The notes under the pieces: generated by a model
What the model saw: the letters and a program-made list of their open reading frames with translations, nothing else
What the model was told of the DNA's origin: nothing
Database searches by the model: none
Shown: in pieces, positions 60,756 to 64,000 of the stretch
How the letters are laid out: each line of letters opens with the position of its first letter
How positions within the stretch are numbered: the stretch's first letter is position 1
Assembly: GCF_013366375.1 (NCBI RefSeq)
Contig: NZ_JABWMJ010000013.1
Span: 1 to 64,000, forward strand
Source of the DNA: Rhizobacter koreensis
Lineage (GTDB): Bacteria > Pseudomonadota > Gammaproteobacteria > Burkholderiales > Burkholderiaceae_C
Length of the DNA stretch: 64,000 nt
Direction of reading: 5' to 3'
Program-made: the position numbers and the translations under genes

Positions 60756-61078
60756 ATGATGACGCGCTGGAGTCGGGTCGCTTTGCTATGCGTGCTTGCC
60801 ATCGCCTTGCCCATGCAGGGCGTGGTCGCCGCGACTATGATCACATGCGGACTGAGTGAGCATGACCACGCGGTTGCAAGGGGACCGACCTACAGCACTT
60901 CGACTTGCGCCGCGAGTGCAGGAACATGTGGCACAGTCAGATCTCCGACAGCGACATGATGCGGCACGAGCTCAAGAAGCACTTCAACATCGCCGACTAC
61001 CAGCCTTTCACGAATCTGGAGCCCTTGCGCGGCAACAACGGCAGCTCGCGCGCGGCCAGCACAGCGGCAACGACTGAC
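60756..61078 (+). pseudogene. fusion remnant: DUF2946-like N-terminus joined to DUF305 C-terminus
   Basis: The first 47 codons (MMTRWSRVALLCVLAIALPM, QGVVAATMITCGLSEHDHAV) look like the start of a DUF2946-type exported protein. From about 60890, in another frame, the sequence matches the end of the DUF305-like protein at 48971: CRNMWHSQISDSDMMRHELK, KHFNIADYQPF, NLEPLRG. A deletion has joined two former neighbours, in the same order as at 48.0-49.7 kb. Confidence 0.7.
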
Positions 61079-61131
61079 GTCCCAATCGGCCCGCCCCGGG
61101 CAAGCCTTCGTAATCCTCGCAACGGACATCC

Positions 61132-63126
61132 ATGGATGAGATCAAGCATGACCGTGGCCGCCGACGCTTCGTGCAATCGGCTGCCGCGCTGGGCGTTCTC
61201 GATGCGTTCGGAGCACTGGCTCCGGCATACGCGCAAACGGCTCGCGGCGGCAACACCGAAATCCGGGTGGGCGGCGACCGGGTCGCTGATCTCGTGATCG
61301 CCCCGACGCCGATCGAGTTCGGCGGCCGATCCGGATCGGCAGTGACGATCAACGGCACGGTCCCTGGGCCGATCCTTCGCTTTCGCGAGGGCGAGACCGC
61401 GACGCTGCGCGTCACCAACCGCTTGACCCATGACACGTCGGTCCACTGGCACGGCCTCCTCGTGCCGTCGGACATGGATGGCGTCCCCGGCGTGAGCTTT
61501 CCAGGCATCCGGCCCGGCGAGACATTCACGTACCGCTACCGCGTTCGGCAGAACGGCACCTATTGGTATCACAGCCACTCGGCCTTGCAGGAGCAGCTCG
61601 GCCACTACGCCCCGATCGTCATCGAGCCCGCGGGCCGCGATCCGGTCGCGTTCGACCGAGAGCACGTGGTCATGCTGTCCGACTGGACGTTCCGCGACCC
61701 AGAGCGCGCGATCGCCAAGCTGAAGAAGGAGGGCGGGTATTTCAATTACCAGCAACGGACGCTCGGCGACTTCGTCAAGGACGTGCGCGAGATGGGTTGG
61801 AGCGGGGCGGTCAAGGACAGGGCGATGTGGGCCAAGATGCGGATGGATCCGACCGACATCCTCGACGTCACCGGGTCGACCTACACGTACCTGATGAACG
61901 GCCTGCCGGCCGCTGGCAACTGGACCGGCCTCGTCAGGTCCGGCGAGCGCGTTCGCCTTCGCTTCATCAACGGCTCTTCACAAACCTACTTCAATGTCCG
62001 CATTCCCGGACTACCGATGACGATCGTCCAGGCGGATGGTCAGAACGTGCAGCCGGTGACCGTCGACGAGTTTCAGATCGCGACGGCCGAAACCTACGAC
62101 GTCATCGTGCAGCCGCAGGCGGAGCAGGCGTACACCGTGTTCGCCGAGTCGATGGACCGCAGCGGCTACGTCCGTGGCACGTTGGCGACTCGCCCGGGAC
62201 TGGCCGCTCCGGTGCCAGCGTTGCGCAAGCGGCCGCTGCGAAACATGGTGGACATGGGCATGGACATGGAGTCGATGGACATGCCTGGCATGAGCCACGG
62301 CGCCAAGCCGATGGCAATGGACGCTGGCTCGATGCAGGGCATGGCTGCAATGGACCATGGCTCGATGCAAGGGATGCCGGGAATGGACCACGGTGCGCAG
62401 CCACCGGGCTCGATGCCGGGGATGGACATGGGCGCAGGCGCGGCCAAGCCGATGCCAGGCATGGACATGGGCAAGGGCAAGGAAGCCGACGCCATGCAGC
62501 AGATGGCAGGGATGGGCAAAGGCGCAGACAAGTCGATGCCAGGCATGAAGATGGAGGGTATGGAATCGATGGCCGGGATGGACAGCCCGATCAACGGCAA
62601 GCATGGTCCCGACAACCACGGACGTGGCAATACGATGACCGCCATGGTGCAGCGCAACCGCCTCGGCGAGCCTGGCACCGGCCTGGCCGACGTCGGCCAT
62701 CGCGTCTTGGTCTACAACGATCTGAAGGCGCTGGAACCGTCGCGCGACCCGCGCCCTCCACAGCGTGAGATCGAGATGCACCTCACCGGAAACATGGAGG
62801 CCTTCATCTGGGGCATCGACGGCAAGAAGTTCTCGGAGTCCGGGCCGCCGCCGATGGTCCGTGTCGGCGAGCGGGTGCGTCTGACGATGGTCAATGACAC
62901 GATGATGGAACACCCGATGCATCTGCACGGAGTCTTCATGGAGCTCAACAACACGGCCGATCCGGCGCATCGGCCGCGCAAGCACACCATCAACGTCAAG
63001 CCGGCCGAGCGGGTATCGCTGGATTTCACGTACGACGAGCCTGGGAACTTCGCGTTCCACTGCCACCAGCTCTTCCACATGGAAGCGGGCATGTTCGGGT
63101 TCTTCAACGTCAGCGACCCGGCCTGA
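61132..63126 (+). CDS. copA: CopA/PcoA-type multicopper oxidase with Met-rich repeats
   Basis: 664 residues. A Tat signal (RGRRRFVQSAAALG) precedes the cupredoxin domains. Copper ligands: SVHWHGLLVPSDMDG, YWYHSHSALQEQLG, HPMHLHGVFMEL and AFHCHQLFHMEAGM. A long insert (about residues 375-490) is a Met/Asp/Gly-rich tract with MDMESMDMPGMSHGAKPM and many MPGMDM units, able to bind multiple Cu ions. It oxidises and sequesters copper in the periplasm. copB follows 10 nt downstream; copS/copR lie 4 kb upstream. The name copA here is the plasmid-type oxidase, not the ATPase. Confidence 0.95.
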   Translation: MDEIKHDRGRRRFVQSAAALGVLDAFGALAPAYAQTARGGNTEIRVGGDRVADLVIAPTPIEFGGRSGSAVTINGTVPGPILRFREGETATLRVTNRLTHDTSVHWHGLLVPSDMDGVPGVSFPGIRPGETFTYRYRVRQNGTYWYHSHSALQEQLGHYAPIVIEPAGRDPVAFDREHVVMLSDWTFRDPERAIAKLKKEGGYFNYQQRTLGDFVKDVREMGWSGAVKDRAMWAKMRMDPTDILDVTGSTYTYLMNGLPAAGNWTGLVRSGERVRLRFINGSSQTYFNVRIPGLPMTIVQADGQNVQPVTVDEFQIATAETYDVIVQPQAEQAYTVFAESMDRSGYVRGTLATRPGLAAPVPALRKRPLRNMVDMGMDMESMDMPGMSHGAKPMAMDAGSMQGMAAMDHGSMQGMPGMDHGAQPPGSMPGMDMGAGAAKPMPGMDMGKGKEADAMQQMAGMGKGADKSMPGMKMEGMESMAGMDSPINGKHGPDNHGRGNTMTAMVQRNRLGEPGTGLADVGHRVLVYNDLKALEPSRDPRPPQREIEMHLTGNMEAFIWGIDGKKFSESGPPPMVRVGERVRLTMVNDTMMEHPMHLHGVFMELNNTADPAHRPRKHTINVKPAERVSLDFTYDEPGNFAFHCHQLFHMEAGMFGFFNVSDPA

Positions 63127-63136
63127 GGAGAAGTCA

Positions 63137-63895
63137 ATGAATCCCAGACCTTGGTGGTTCCCTCTCGTGCTCGCGCTTGCGTCGTCGCAGGCCGGAGCGC
63201 AGTCGGCCGATGCCGACAAGCGATTTCCCCTGCCGCCGAAAGATTGGCCGATGCCGGTCATGGACCAGCAGATCGTTCCGTTTCTCCTGCTCGATCGGCT
63301 CGAGTACCGATTGCAAAAGGGCCAGAACGCGCTGGGTTGGGACGCTCAGGCGTCCATCGGCACGGACTACAACAAGGCTTGGCTGAAGTCAGAAGGCGAG
63401 AAGGCCGTCGGTGGTTCGACGGAACAAGCCGAAACGCAGCTACTCTACGCGCGCCTGATCAGTCCCTTCTGGTATTTGCAGGTCGGGGCGCGCAACGATG
63501 CCCGGCCCGGCCCATCACGCAACTACGGCGTCCTGGCGATCCAGGGACTGGCGCCGTATTGGTTCAATGTCGAAGGTTCCCTGTTCGTTCGCGGCGGCGA
63601 GGTTGCGGGTCGCTTCGAGGCGGAGTACGACCAGAAGATCACCCAACGTTGGGTTCTTCAGCCGAGGGCGGAAACCAATCTTTCGTCTTCCTCTGATCGG
63701 GCGCGCGGGCTCGGAGGCGGCTTCCGGGATGTCGAACTCGGTCTGCGTCTTCGCTACGAGATCGTGCGCGAGGTCGCGCCATACATCGGCGTCAACTGGT
63801 CGCGTAAGCTGGGGAGCACCGCAAGCTTGGCGCGGCAGCAGGGTGACAGCGTGACGAGCCGGGGCGTCGTCGCCGGAATTCGGGTCTGGTACTAG
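63137..63895 (+). CDS. copB: copper resistance outer-membrane protein CopB
   Basis: 252 residues: signal peptide to QAGAQ, a short acidic N-terminus, then the conserved barrel of CopB/PcoB with LLLDRLEYRLQKGQNALGWD, YGVLAIQGLAPYWFNVEG and a terminal aromatic (IRVWY). PcoB-family proteins sit in the outer membrane and act with CopA/PcoA. The Met-rich N-terminal region of some CopB proteins is missing here. Last gene in the window; the remaining 105 nt contain no gene. Confidence 0.93.
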   Translation: MNPRPWWFPLVLALASSQAGAQSADADKRFPLPPKDWPMPVMDQQIVPFLLLDRLEYRLQKGQNALGWDAQASIGTDYNKAWLKSEGEKAVGGSTEQAETQLLYARLISPFWYLQVGARNDARPGPSRNYGVLAIQGLAPYWFNVEGSLFVRGGEVAGRFEAEYDQKITQRWVLQPRAETNLSSSSDRARGLGGGFRDVELGLRLRYEIVREVAPYIGVNWSRKLGSTASLARQQGDSVTSRGVVAGIRVWY

Positions 63896-64000
63896 GCGGC
63901 CCCCGGACGGCTTGCGGCAGGCAATTGACGACGGACGGTGGTCGCGTCGTCACATTCCTCTAACACCAGCATTCCAGCATTGGTCCGTTGGCCGGGCTGA

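Noticed and set aside
62250-62600. Repetitive tract that could be read as a tandem repeat locus
   Set aside because: The repeats are in-frame Met-rich units inside the CopA-type oxidase and are explained by the protein.
62011-63261. 416-codon frame antisense to copA/copB, rich in His
   Set aside because: The His content arises from the reverse complement of Met/Asp-rich codons in the oxidase; not a metal-binding protein.

Overview
The window is a GC-rich stretch that reads like an accessory metal-resistance island of a betaproteobacterium, probably Burkholderiales. The gene set supports this: a PbrT/PbrR/PbrA/PbrC-type lead/cadmium block as in Cupriavidus, CopA/CopB with CopR/CopS-type regulation, and a CueR/CopA/CopZ block. 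No tRNA, rRNA or CRISPR array was recognised. The placement is inferred from gene families, not from a marker gene.

Layout. 1-4.5 kb: IS5-type transposase fragment, a degraded stretch, a dihydrolipoamide dehydrogenase and a cytochrome b561-like membrane protein. 4.5-20.4 kb: a lead/cadmium island bracketed by two inverted, nearly identical copies of a two-gene module (DUF6328 membrane protein plus a multi-TM ATP-grasp protein), both transcribed outward. Between the copies lie a PAP2 phosphatase, a DsbA-like protein, CcdA, a cytochrome c-FTR1 permease (PbrT-like), a small CDF transporter, a CadA/PbrA P-type ATPase, LspA, a free-standing DsbD-alpha lipoprotein and a PbrR/CadR regulator. Seven near-identical MerR-type promoters (TTGACT, 19-bp spacer, -10) serve these genes, including both DUF6328/ATP-grasp modules. 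20.4-35.2 kb: a scarred region with an outer-membrane protein, a CaCA exchanger, Lnt, an OmpH/Skp-like protein, a CYP152-type P450 and a cytochrome c. These are mixed with broken second copies of b561, P450 and CaCA, an IS3 element cut by an IS481 element, DUF411 fragments, a TlpA pseudogene and a small transposon-end element.

35.2-64 kb is the copper region. A minus-strand block holds ClsC-like phospholipase D, CusF, cupredoxin, multicopper oxidase, TolC-type factor and a hypothetical protein. Next come CueR, CopA and CopZ with three CueR-type promoters, and a second copper ATPase. A run of small copper-binding proteins follows (DUF305, four-helix Cys bundle, DUF2946-like), then a beta-propeller protein, a CueO-like oxidase, a stand-alone Rieske protein, a CopS/CopR two-component system, CusF, cupredoxin, a thioredoxin-reductase-like protein, and CopA (Met-rich multicopper oxidase) with CopB.

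Working together: CueR-controlled ATPases export cytosolic Cu(I), and CopR-type signalling probably controls periplasmic oxidases, cupredoxins and CusF chaperones. A separate PbrR/CadR regulon drives Pb/Cd/Zn export plus envelope maintenance (lipoprotein processing, undecaprenyl-phosphate recycling, thiol redox). The best candidate for an undescribed system is the metal-promoter-linked DUF6328 plus membrane ATP-grasp module, kept in two outward-facing copies around the Pb/Cd genes.
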